Shown: piece by piece, positions 43,949 through 52,150 of the stretch
Layout of the letters: each line of letters opens with the position of its first letter
How positions within the stretch are numbered: the first letter of the stretch is position 1
Source: CATQHD01 sp965243165
GTDB lineage: Bacteria; Actinomycetota; Acidimicrobiia; Spongiisociales; Spongiisociaceae
Length of the DNA: 64,000 nucleotides
Direction: 5' to 3'
Assembly (NCBI GenBank): GCA_965243165.1
Contig: OZ251535.1
Location: 1,798,001 to 1,862,000, forward strand
Notes under the pieces: model-generated
Told to the model about the DNA's origin: nothing
Seen by the model: only the letters and a program-made list of their open reading frames with translations
The model's database searches: none
Position numbers and translations under genes: made by a program

Positions 43949-45010
43949 TCAGGAAGCGTTTCTGGCTGATTCAAGCCAGTCGTCTACCATTTCCCGGTTG
44001 TCGGCGATCCAGGCCGCGGCGTCGTCTTGTATCTGCTCCTCGGTGTAGCCGCCGGCGGCCATCTTGGCGTTCTGGTCGGCTATGTCACCCAAGCGGATCA
44101 CTACCACTTCCAGCAGGCGCCGGATCTGGGGGTTGTCGTCCAAGAAGTCGGTGTTGGCCACCGCCTGGATGCTGCTCACCGTCCATCCGAGGTTGCACGG
44201 TTGCTGCGCGCATCCCCGAAGGGAAGCCACCTCGTCGGAGCCCTCGTCGTCGGCAAGCGCCTGCGAGGTGAGCCAGATGACGTCCCTGTCGGGGACCAGA
44301 GCGGACATCGTCCAGTTGGGCGTCCAAGCGTAGAACAAGGTCGGTTGACCGGCCTCGATCCTTTCCTGGGCTGCTTGCATCAGATCGCCGTAGTCGCCTA
44401 CCACCTGTTCCACGCTGGCACCCCAGTCGAACTCGGCGATGTGCGAGTCGATGATCGTGTTGCAGCCCCAACCCTTGTTGCATCCGATCAGATCGGCGCG
44501 CCCGTCGTTGTCGCTGTCGAACCTTTGAGCGTTGCGCACGACTCCGTCCATCGAAGTGATGCTCAGCTCGTCGGCCGTCTTCTTGTCGATCATGTACCCC
44601 TGAAGCGCTCCGGAAGCCACCTGCCAGCCGACCGGTTCGATCGGCAGTTCGGTGGCCTGGCCGGTGACCAGCTCACCCTCCAGGTAGATGTTGTGGAGCG
44701 GGAACCAGCCGTTGGCCCACAGGTCGTACTGACCGCTGGCCAGGGCCGGATAGAACCCGTTCGGATCCAGGGTGTGGTCGGCCGGGTCGGTCACCTCGTA
44801 GCCGAGCTCCTCGATGAGCTGGGCGTAGATGGCGGCCTGCATGTGGCCGCTGTCCCAGGTGGCCCGGGCCATCTGCACCTCGCCGGAGTCCACGCCCGTC
44901 CCGCAGGCCGCCAGCGCCAGGGCCAGCGCCCCCGCGAGGGCGGCCGCCCGGACCGCGGCCCCGCGGAAGACGGGCCGGCGCTCCGCCGTTCGGGGCTTCC
45001 TAGCCATCAT
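43949..45010 (-). CDS. Betaine-type (ProX/OpuAC-like) substrate-binding lipoprotein
   Basis: 353 residues. Lipobox LALAACG with Cys36, then a type II periplasmic-binding domain. Aromatic ligand-cage candidates occur in RATWDSGHMQA, YDLWANGWFPLH and FYAWTPNWTMSA. Residues 165-173 (DSDNDGRAD) form a DxDxDG loop like calcium-binding loops, next to a Cys pair (IGCNKGWGCN). No ABC ATPase or permease is adjacent; instead the gene overlaps the stop of a BCCT transporter (TGATGATG). The domain is closely paralogous to residues 35-345 of the channel protein at 47789. Ligand (glycine betaine, choline or similar) is inferred from the family. Confidence 0.9.
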   Translation of the reverse strand: MMARKPRTAERRPVFRGAAVRAAALAGALALALAACGTGVDSGEVQMARATWDSGHMQAAIYAQLIEELGYEVTDPADHTLDPNGFYPALASGQYDLWANGWFPLHNIYLEGELVTGQATELPIEPVGWQVASGALQGYMIDKKTADELSITSMDGVVRNAQRFDSDNDGRADLIGCNKGWGCNTIIDSHIAEFDWGASVEQVVGDYGDLMQAAQERIEAGQPTLFYAWTPNWTMSALVPDRDVIWLTSQALADDEGSDEVASLRGCAQQPCNLGWTVSSIQAVANTDFLDDNPQIRRLLEVVVIRLGDIADQNAKMAAGGYTEEQIQDDAAAWIADNREMVDDWLESARNAS

Positions 45011-46782
45011 CACGCCTCCTTCTTCTCGTCGCCGCCGGACATTCCCAGCTTCGCCAGGAGCCCCTTGTGGCGGGAGCGGAACAGCGCCTCGTCGTAGTGG
45101 CTCTCCAGCAGGTCGAGTTCCTCGTCGAACGCCTTCTTCATGCTCCAGCACATCAGCAGGAGGATGAGGGCGAACGGCAACCCGGTCGCCACCGCCGCGG
45201 TCTGGAGCGCCGAAAGCCCTCCGCCGAGCAGCAGCACCACGGCCACCAACCCTTCCATCACCGCCCAGAACACGCGCTGGGGCTTGGGGGAGTCGAGCTT
45301 GCCGCCCGAAGTGAGATGGTCGACCACCAGCGAACCGGAGTCCGAGGAGGTAACGAAGAACGATATGAGCAGGAGCACCCCCACGAACGAGACCACCCCG
45401 GTGAGGGGGAAGGCCTCCAGCATGTCGAAGAGGGCGGTCGCCACGTTGTCGTTGACGGCCGTAGCCACGTCCCTGATCCCGTTGAGCTGCAGGTGGATGG
45501 CCGATCCGCCGAAGACTGCGAACCAGAGGAAGCACAGCAACGTCGGAAGGAAGATCACTCCGAAGAGCAGCTCCCTGACCGTCCGGCCCTTGGATATCCG
45601 GGCCACGAACATCCCTACGAACGGCGACCATGAAATCCACCATCCCCAGTAGAAGATGGTCCAGCTCGCCTGCCAGGAGGTGCCCGAGAACGCCTCGTTC
45701 CAGAAGGAGAGCTCCGGCAGGACGCTCACGTAGTGGCCCAGGCTCTGGGTGAAGAGCGAGAGCACGAACAGGGTCGGGCCCACCAGCATCACGAACAGCA
45801 GGAACGCGCCCGCCAGATATATGTTGAGCTGGCTGAGCCGCTTCACCCCTGCGTCCAGCCCGGCTACCACCGAGATGGTGGCCAGCCCGGTGATGCAGGT
45901 GATCAGGATGATCTGGAATCCGGTGCCCGGAGGCGTCCCGAACAGCTTGTTCAATCCGGCGGCCGCCTGGGTGGCGCCGAACCCGAGCGATGTGGCCAAC
46001 CCGAAGAGGGTCGCCACCACGGTCAGGGTGTCGATGGCGTTGCCCCATCCGCCGTAGATCTTCGGCCCGAGGATCGGGTAGAAGATGGAACGGAAGGTGA
46101 GGGGCAGGCCCCGGTTGTAGGCGAAGAACCCCAGCGCCAGGGCGACCAGCCCGTAGAGGGCCCAGCCGTGTATCCCCCAGTGCAGGTAGGACGTGGCCAG
46201 GGCCGCTTTGGCCGCTTCTCCCGTAGCCGGCTCCGCTCCGAACACCGGAGGAGGCGAGCTGAGGTGGAAGATCGGCTCGGCGACCCCCCAGAACATCAAC
46301 CCGATCCCGATGCCGGCCGAGATCAACATCGCGTACCAGGCGCCGGTGGAGAACTCGGGGCGGGCCAAGGCGCCGCCCAGTCGTATCTTCCCGTACCTGC
46401 TCATGGCGAAGTAGACCGCCACGACCACGAAGATGTTGAAATCGAGGATGTAGAACCAGCCCAGGCTGTTGTTGATGAAGTTGAGGATGGCGCTGAACAC
46501 GCCGGCGGCTGCGTCGGTGAACAGCAGCGAAGCCGCGATGAACACCAGCAGAATCCCCGCCGACCAGAAGGTCACCTCCGGGTGGATGTCGAATCCGGCC
46601 CGGACTATGTTCTTGTCCCCCGGCTTGCGGTGGGCCGCTTCCGGATAGAACTCGATGTCGGGATCTATCTGCAGGCCCTCGAACGGCTGCCGGTTGTGGA
46701 TCGCCGACCGGCGGCGCTCCTCCTCTTCCTTCTCCCAGTCCTGATGCGCGGAGGTTGCCTCCGTCAGGTCTTTTTCGCTCAT
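45010..46782 (-). CDS. BCCT-family betaine/carnitine/choline transporter
   Basis: 590 residues with about 12 membrane segments. The family's Trp-rich signature is near WTIFYWGWWISWSPFVGMF, and NRGLPLTFRSIFYPILG and GWALYGLVALALGFFAYN are typical. N-terminal cytoplasmic tail of about 60 charged residues (KDLTEATSAHQDWEKEEEER) may be an osmosensing extension. BCCT carriers are sodium- or proton-coupled and need no binding protein, so the coupled lipoprotein gene downstream is unusual. Confidence 0.95.
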   Translation of the reverse strand: MSEKDLTEATSAHQDWEKEEEERRRSAIHNRQPFEGLQIDPDIEFYPEAAHRKPGDKNIVRAGFDIHPEVTFWSAGILLVFIAASLLFTDAAAGVFSAILNFINNSLGWFYILDFNIFVVVAVYFAMSRYGKIRLGGALARPEFSTGAWYAMLISAGIGIGLMFWGVAEPIFHLSSPPPVFGAEPATGEAAKAALATSYLHWGIHGWALYGLVALALGFFAYNRGLPLTFRSIFYPILGPKIYGGWGNAIDTLTVVATLFGLATSLGFGATQAAAGLNKLFGTPPGTGFQIILITCITGLATISVVAGLDAGVKRLSQLNIYLAGAFLLFVMLVGPTLFVLSLFTQSLGHYVSVLPELSFWNEAFSGTSWQASWTIFYWGWWISWSPFVGMFVARISKGRTVRELLFGVIFLPTLLCFLWFAVFGGSAIHLQLNGIRDVATAVNDNVATALFDMLEAFPLTGVVSFVGVLLLISFFVTSSDSGSLVVDHLTSGGKLDSPKPQRVFWAVMEGLVAVVLLLGGGLSALQTAAVATGLPFALILLLMCWSMKKAFDEELDLLESHYDEALFRSRHKGLLAKLGMSGGDEKKEA

Positions 46783-47788
46783 GGCGTCTCCGCCCTTGCC
46801 GATAGTGCGGTCACTTGCTGCCTCCTCTCGGCGCGCTCCGCCGGCCCTGCTCGCAGCCGGAGACCGGCCGCGGGGCGGTCGCGGTCTACCCTAGCCCGCC
46901 TTACTTCCCGATGTGGGGTAAAATCTGATGTTTTTCGCAATCTTGCGCAAATATTGATTCTGTCAATTATTGGGCGGGAGGTTCCATCCCTCCAACATCC
47001 TGATTCAAGGATGGAAAACCGGGGTCGGCAGAGAGCTCGCCTTCCATCCGGCTGCCCGAAATCTGTCGTACCCCCCTGATACCTTGGGGCGGTACAGAAA
47101 CCGCAGCCGATCCGGATGCTGCGGTCATACAGAGGCCGCCCCGCCCAGAGCCGGGGCTCCAAGGGCGGAGCGGCCGACCTGGCTGTGCCGAGGCGGATCG
47201 GGCGCAGAGGGCCGCAACGCGCCCCCGGCGTCCGAAAACGGTGGTTCGGCGGCGGCGGGGGCGGGAAACCCGGCGAAGCCGGGGCGGGGGGCGGAGAACG
47301 CGAAAAACGGTGTTTGCTCGGCCCGGCCCCGTCGGAAGCCCCTCCCCGGAGTCGGAGTTGGGGCGGAGAACGCGAAAAACTGTGTGCTGCTCGGGCTTGG
47401 GTTTGGGTTCGAGTTTCCGGCCTTCTAGCATCAGCAGTCATCTGCGGCCTCCTTCCGAGCCGGCAATTTCACTGCTCAGTGTCGCGAGGCCGCAGACCCA
47501 CCCCCGGCGTTTCCATCCCTCTACCCGCCCTGCCTAACCACCCTCCTCCAAACGCGTAGAGCCGGTTTCGGTTTGGGTTCGAGAGGGCCGGGCGGATAGG
47601 GGCTGACCAGGTTGTTTTGGGGGCGTCGGCCTGGGTGAAACCCCGGCGGCAACCCGCCGGCCGGCAAGGGCTTCTATCCCTTCTGCCTTTATCCGCTCGT
47701 CCTTCTCGAGGGGATTTCCGGGGGGTGCACCGCCCTCTTTTCGGGCGCGGCCGGCGGCGCCCCGCTATTCTCCGGGTTCCCCTACCGG
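46783..47788. other. 1-kb intergenic region between divergent osmolyte genes
   Basis: No credible gene. It holds R2 copy B (47017-47312), a second partial R2 tail (about 47345-47385, ending GAACGCGAAAAACTGTG), and at 47592-47614 the reverse complement of the CAACCTGGTCAG-CCTATCCGC motif that precedes R2 in the 50-kb array. Near 46930-46965 lie an inverted repeat TTGCGCAA and, on the minus strand, TTGACA, possibly part of the BCCT promoter, but no good -10 box was found. Confidence 0.6.
47017..47312 (+). repeat. R2 repeat, copy B
   Basis: Plus-strand copy with the full set of blocks: CCCCCCTGATACCTTGGGG, CCGCAGC/GCTGCGG stem, GGCCGC...GCGGCC long stem with inner GAGCC/GGCTC, CGCCCCC/GGGGGCG stem around TCCGAAAACGG, and CCCGGC-GAA-GCCGGG then GAACGCGAAAAACGG. 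Confidence 0.85.
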
Positions 47789-49873
47789 ATGCCCAGACCT
47801 ATGCGCCGATTCATCACCGCCGCTTTCGGAGTGACGGCGGCCGCCCTGATCCTGTCGCCGGCCGCGGGGGCGGAGGCCCAGACCTCCGGCGAAGAACCGG
47901 CGGTGCGCATGGCCCGGCCCACCTGGGACACCGGCTGGTTCCAGGCCGAGGTGTACCGGCTCCTCATCCAGATGCTCGGCTACCGGGTGGAGGGGCCGGC
48001 CACGATGGAGAACGACGAGTTCTACGCCGCGGCGGCGGCGGGCGAGGTGGACCTGTGGGCCAACGGCTGGTTTCCCCTGCATGACTCGTTCCTGGAAGAG
48101 GGCGGCCCGGTGGAGAAGGTCGGGGCGCAGGTGGACGACGGGGCGCTCCAGGGCTATTTCGTGGACGCGGCCACCGCCCAAGAATACGGCATCACCAACC
48201 TCGGCGACCTCGCCGACCCGGAGACCGCCGCCCTGTTCGACCGCGACGGCGACGGGCGGGCCGACCTGATCGGCTGCAACGCCGGATGGTCGTGCGCCGC
48301 CGCCATCGACCACCACCTCGAAGCCTACGGCTTGGCTGACACGGTGGAACAGGTGAGCGGCGACTACTCGCCCCTGATAGCCGAGACGATCGCCCTCTAC
48401 GAGGCCGGGCGGCCCGTCCTCTACTTCACATGGACCCCCAACTGGACGGTGGGCGTGCTGGCGCCCGGCCGCGAGGCGGTGTGGCTGGAGACGCCCTTCC
48501 CCTCCCTCCCCCCCGACCAGGCGGGGTCGCTCGACCGCACCTCTATTCCCGGGATCCCGGGTTGCGCCAACGACCCCTGCCAGACCGGGTGGCCGCCCAA
48601 CGACATCCTGGCGGTGGCCAACTCCGGCTTCTTGGAGGCCAACCCGTCGATCCGCAGGCTCCTGGAGCAGGTGGTCATCCCCCTCGAGGACATATCGGGC
48701 CAGAACGCACGGATGGTGGCCGGCGAGGGAGACCCGGCGGACATCCGGAGGCACGCCGAGGAGTGGATCGCGGCCAACCGGGCCTTGGTCGACCGCTGGA
48801 TACAGAACGCCGACCCCAACGCCCCCGGCTTGGAGGCCCCGCCGGAGGAGGCGGCGGCCTTGGACGGGGTGCTGAGGGTGGCGGTGCGCACGCTGCCGCC
48901 CTTCGTCATCTACGAGAACCGCACCTACATCGGCTTCGAGGTGGAGCTGGTCCGCTTCCTGGCGTCGCAGATGGGGATGCAGACGGAGATGTATGCGGTG
49001 GACACGGTGGCCAAACAGATCGACGACCTGGACCGGGGGGCGGCCCAGGTGGCGTTGGGGGGGGTGGCCATAACCGGCGCCCGCGAGCAGACGGTCGACT
49101 TCACCCTGCCGGTGCTGGACACCGGCCTGACCATCCTGGTGCCCAACCGCTCCTCCCGCAGCGTGGGCGATCGGATCATCGGCTTCGCCCGGGCGGTGGG
49201 CTCATCCGACCTGCCGTGGCTGCTGGTGGTGTTCGGGGCGGCGGTGCTGATCGCCGCCCACCTGATCTGGCTGCTGGAGCGCCGCCACAACCCCGACTTC
49301 GCCTCGCCCTACCTCCGGGGGATATGGGATTCCTTCTACTGGTCGGTGGTAACCATGAGCACGGTCGGCTACGGCGACAAGGTGGCCCGGGGCGGCACCG
49401 GGCGGGCGGTCTCGTTGATCTGGATCGCCCTGGGGACCTTGGTGTTCGCCAGCTTCACCGCCTCCATCGCCTCGTCGCTGGCGGTCAACGAGCTGCGGAG
49501 CGGCATCACCGGGCCCTCCGACCTGCCGGGGCACCGGGTGGCCGCCCCCGCCGGGTCGGCCGGGGAGGCGTACCTGTCGACCATCGGAGTGGGGCCGGTG
49601 CTGGTGGACGAGATCGACGAGGCCTACCAACTGTTGGAAGAGGGCGACGTGGACGCGGTGGTGTTCGACGCCCCCGTGCTCCGGTTCCACGCCTCCCGCC
49701 AAGGCGCCGGAGAGGTGTCGACCGTGGGGCCGCTGTTCGAGAAGGTGCAGTACGGGCTGGCCGTAGGCTCAGAAAACTCCGAGCTGCGGGAGCGGCTCAA
49801 CCTCGCCCTCTTGGAGCTGATCGAGAGCGGCGTATACGGTCGGCTCCACGACCGGTGGTTCGGCGCCTACTGA
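47789..49873 (+). CDS. Ionotropic glutamate receptor-like potassium channel with N-terminal betaine-binding domain
   Basis: 694 residues. Signal peptide 1-30. Residues 35-345: ProX/OpuAC-like binding domain, closely similar to the lipoprotein at 43949 (PTWDTGWFQAEV, DLWANGWFPLHD, TWTPNWTVGVL, DRDGDGRAD at 151-159). Residues 358-470: first lobe (S1) of an SBP_bac_3 domain, including ITGAREQTVDFTLPV with R432 at the position that binds amino-acid carboxylates. TM1 475-496; re-entrant pore 511-531 with potassium filter TVGYGD (525-530); TM2 539-562 (SFTASIASS resembles the iGluR SYTANLAAF gate); S2 lobe 568-694 with acidic D627. This is the GluR0 plan plus an extra N-terminal sensor. Ligand and ion selectivity are inferred. 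ATG 47801 is an alternative start. Confidence 0.92.
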   Translation: MPRPMRRFITAAFGVTAAALILSPAAGAEAQTSGEEPAVRMARPTWDTGWFQAEVYRLLIQMLGYRVEGPATMENDEFYAAAAAGEVDLWANGWFPLHDSFLEEGGPVEKVGAQVDDGALQGYFVDAATAQEYGITNLGDLADPETAALFDRDGDGRADLIGCNAGWSCAAAIDHHLEAYGLADTVEQVSGDYSPLIAETIALYEAGRPVLYFTWTPNWTVGVLAPGREAVWLETPFPSLPPDQAGSLDRTSIPGIPGCANDPCQTGWPPNDILAVANSGFLEANPSIRRLLEQVVIPLEDISGQNARMVAGEGDPADIRRHAEEWIAANRALVDRWIQNADPNAPGLEAPPEEAAALDGVLRVAVRTLPPFVIYENRTYIGFEVELVRFLASQMGMQTEMYAVDTVAKQIDDLDRGAAQVALGGVAITGAREQTVDFTLPVLDTGLTILVPNRSSRSVGDRIIGFARAVGSSDLPWLLVVFGAAVLIAAHLIWLLERRHNPDFASPYLRGIWDSFYWSVVTMSTVGYGDKVARGGTGRAVSLIWIALGTLVFASFTASIASSLAVNELRSGITGPSDLPGHRVAAPAGSAGEAYLSTIGVGPVLVDEIDEAYQLLEEGDVDAVVFDAPVLRFHASRQGAGEVSTVGPLFEKVQYGLAVGSENSELRERLNLALLELIESGVYGRLHDRWFGAY

Positions 49874-49980
49874 CGGCCGGCGGTCACCCCGCCGCGTATC
49901 TCCTCTATGTATTCGTCGACTTCTTGGGCGAAGGAGCCTTCGAGGATGCCGCTGATGCGGTCTACGGGGTGGGTCGGCAT
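49867..49980 (-). CDS. Possible 37-aa peptide (antitoxin-like fragment)
   Basis: Reads MPTHPVDRISGILEGSFAQE then VDEYIEEIRGG, an amphipathic acidic text reminiscent of small antitoxins, and lies convergent with the channel gene. Too short to assign; it may be a remnant or chance frame. Confidence 0.2.
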   Translation of the reverse strand: MPTHPVDRISGILEGSFAQEVDEYIEEIRGGVTAGRQ

Positions 49981-50278
49981 CGGCGAGGGCGGAGAGCCGT
50001 CAGGCGGAAGGCTCCCCGATCCTCGGCCGGGATCGGATCCCGGGCCGCTCACCCGGCGCCCGCCCCCGGCTCCGCCGCCTCGGACCCGTGGTTCATCCAT
50101 CAGCAGTCTCGAGGGCATGCCGCTCGGCCTGGTTAAGAAGACGAGTGGATAGGTGCGATAGGCGGAGAAGGATAGAAGTTTGTTGGTAGACGGCGGTTGC
50201 CTGCCGGGGGTTTCGCCGGGAGGCAACGCACACGAACAACCTGGTCAGTCCCTATCCGCGCGCCCTCTTGAGATGAAC

Positions 50279-50569
50279 AACCGGGGTCAGCGGGAGCTCG
50301 CCTTCCGTCCGGCTGCTGAAACTTGTCACACCCCCCTGATACCTTGGGGAGGTACACACACCGCAGCCGATCCGGATGCTGCGGTCATACAGAGGCCGCC
50401 CCGCCCAGGGCCGAGGCTCCAAGGGCGGAGCGGCCAACCTGGCTGTGCCGAGACGGATCGGACGCAGAGGGCCCCAACACGCCCCCGGCGCCCGAAAACG
50501 ATGGTTCGGAGGCGGCGGGGGCGGGGTCCCGGCGAAGCCGGGGCGGGGGGCAGAGAGCGCGAAAAACGA
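50279..50569 (+). repeat. R2 repeat, copy C
   Basis: Copy inside tandem unit 1. In the long stem the inner pair GAGCC/GGCTC is changed to GGGCC/GGCTC, replacing an A-U by a G-U pair, so pairing is kept. Ends with CCCGGC-GAA-GCCGGG and GCGAAAAACG. Confidence 0.85.
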
Positions 50570-50733
50570 ATGCGCTGCTCAGGGCTTGGTTTCAGGTTCA
50601 GAAGACGAGCCGATGGGGCAGGGGGATAGAGATTGTTGCTGGTCGGCGGGTTGTCTGCCGGGGGGTTCGCCGTGAGGCCAACGCACACGAACAACCTGGT
50701 CAGTCCCTATCCGCGCGCCCTCTTGAGATGAAC

Positions 50734-51025
50734 AACCGGGGTCAGCGGGAGAGCTCGCCTTCCGTCCGGCTGCTGAAACTTGTCACACCCCCCTGATACC
50801 TTGGGGAGGTACACACACCGCAGCCGATCCGGATGCTGCGGTCATACAGAGGCCGCCCCGCCCAGGGCCGAGGCTCCAAGGGCGGAGCGGCCAACCTGGC
50901 TGTGCCGAGACGGATCGGACGCAGAGGGCCCCAACACGCCCCCGGCGCCCGAAAACGATGGTTCGGAGGCGGCGGGGGCGGGGTCCCGGCGAAGCCGGGG
51001 CGGGGGGCGGAGAGCGCGAAAAACG
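50734..51025 (+). repeat. R2 repeat, copy D
   Basis: Copy inside tandem unit 2, almost identical to copy C. The reading frame of the HicB-like gene on the minus strand runs into its 3' part. Confidence 0.85.
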
Positions 51026-51363
51026 AATGCGCTGCTCAGGGCTTGGTTCGGTTCGAGAAGACGGGCTGACAGGCAGAGGGATAGAGATTGTTGCTGGTCG
51101 GCGGGTTGTCTGCCGGGGGGTTCGCCGTGAGGCCAACGCATCCGAACAACCTGGTCAGCCCTATCCGCTCGTCCTCTAAGGCCTTCTATGTGGATGTCTA
51201 TTCCTTCACGCAAGAGGTTCTCCACCTCGTCGAGGGTATCGCCCGCAGCGATGCAAGCACCCGCCGCCAAGTCGGTTGCATGCCCGCTGTATCCGGCGGC
51301 CGTTTCAGAAATGAGGGCCGTATGCCCCTTGTGTTCCAACCGATATTCCATCCGCCGACTCAC
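50842..51363 (-). CDS. HicB-like antitoxin domain with repeat-derived C-terminus
   Basis: The frame encodes 173 residues, but only the first ~62 look genuine: MEYRLEHKGHTALISETAAG, YSGHATDLAAGACIAAGDTL, and the helix EVENLLREGIDIHIEGLRG, the layout of solo HicB/UPF0150 proteins. The remainder (HGEPPGRQPADQQQ onward) is translation of tandem unit 3 and R2 copy D, so the original 3' end was probably displaced by the array. ATG 51351 is an alternative start. No HicA toxin gene adjoins. Function as antitoxin is doubtful. Confidence 0.5.
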   Translation of the reverse strand: MSRRMEYRLEHKGHTALISETAAGYSGHATDLAAGACIAAGDTLDEVENLLREGIDIHIEGLRGRADRADQVVRMRWPHGEPPGRQPADQQQSLSLCLSARLLEPNQALSSAFVFRALRPPPRLRRDPAPAASEPSFSGAGGVLGPSASDPSRHSQVGRSALGASALGGAASV

Positions 51364-51391
51364 TTTCGCGCTGTCCGCCTGCTTCAGGATA

Positions 51392-52090
51392 CTACCTACG
51401 CCGCCAGCGGAGGGCCATCAGGTGGGGGATATCCCGGTGCTTGGCCAGGATGGGGTCCCGGGCGGAGGATCCGGCGCCCACTCCCCGCTCCCTCGCCTCC
51501 TCCAGCTGCCAGCCGGCGGCGGCCGCCTCGGTGAGGAGCATCCCGAGGGGGCGGTGGATGAACTCCACAAGGCCCTCCCCGGCCGGTTCGCTGGTGCGCC
51601 CGGCGCTCAGGTAGCCGCCGAACCTCCAGAACAGCTCCCCGTCGGCGGGGTCGATCACCGGCCCCGACCCCGGCGCGGTGTAGACAGGGTGGTTGATCAC
51701 CAGCGCCAGCGACCCTCCGGGGCGCACCGCCCGGGCGGCCTCGGCGAAGAAGCGGGCCGAACCCTCGATGTGCTCCAGGGTCAGCACGGCGTAGGCGCCG
51801 TCCGCCGCCCCGCCCCGCACGCAGGCCAGGCCCGGCAGGCGGTCGAGAAAGACCGGAAGATCGCGGGCGGCCCGGCGGGCCAGCTCGAGGTTGATGTCCA
51901 CGCCGATCACCTTCGCCCCCCGGCCGGCGGCCAAGCGCGCGATGCGCCCGTCCCCGCACCCCAGGTCAAGCAGCACCCGCCCCCGCACCTCCCCCAGCAC
52001 CTCGAAGAAGAACGGAATCACCTCTTCCTCGTAGGCCGGATCCTGCGCCTCCGCCGTCCACCACTCGGTCAATTCGTTCCAGTCGCCCAT
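51392..52090 (-). CDS. Class I SAM-dependent methyltransferase
   Basis: 232 residues. SAM motif I VLLDLGCGDGRIARLA, followed by acidic VIGVDIN, motif near YAVLTLEHIEG, and post-motif GGSLALVINHPVYTAPGSG. Resembles small-molecule methyltransferases of the UbiE/methyltransf_11 group. Substrate unknown. It lies 60 bp downstream of the AAA ATPase gene on the same strand but has host-like high GC, unlike that gene. Confidence 0.85.
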   Translation of the reverse strand: MGDWNELTEWWTAEAQDPAYEEEVIPFFFEVLGEVRGRVLLDLGCGDGRIARLAAGRGAKVIGVDINLELARRAARDLPVFLDRLPGLACVRGGAADGAYAVLTLEHIEGSARFFAEAARAVRPGGSLALVINHPVYTAPGSGPVIDPADGELFWRFGGYLSAGRTSEPAGEGLVEFIHRPLGMLLTEAAAAGWQLEEARERGVGAGSSARDPILAKHRDIPHLMALRWRRR

Positions 52091-52150
52091 ATGCTGAGTC
52101 GATCCTGTCTTGCTGTCGGCGGGCTGCGGTGGAAGAGATTCTCTGTTGAA

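Larger units (their letters stand above)
50170..51178 (+). repeat. Tandem array of a ~455-bp unit containing R2
   Basis: Unit 1 50170-50623, unit 2 50624-51078, partial unit 3 51079-51178. Each begins GGATAGA-ATTGTTG, continues through CACGAACAACCTGGTCAG and CCTATCCGC, and includes an R2 copy. Units 1 and 2 are nearly identical over most of their length, so the duplication is recent. No supportable gene in 49981-50840; the open frames run through R2 in several phases. Confidence 0.88.

Noticed and set aside
45010..46048. Extension of the binding lipoprotein gene upstream to 46048
   Set aside because: The extra text is out-of-frame translation of the BCCT gene; the signal peptide and lipobox place the start at 45010.
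50323..51136. Several overlapping 80-150 residue open frames in the tandem repeat
   Set aside because: They occur in several phases of both strands, reflect GC content and repeat identity, and do not keep one frame conserved across R2 copies A and B.
50170..51178. CRISPR array
   Set aside because: Units are 455 bp, only two to three copies, without short repeat-spacer alternation or cas genes.
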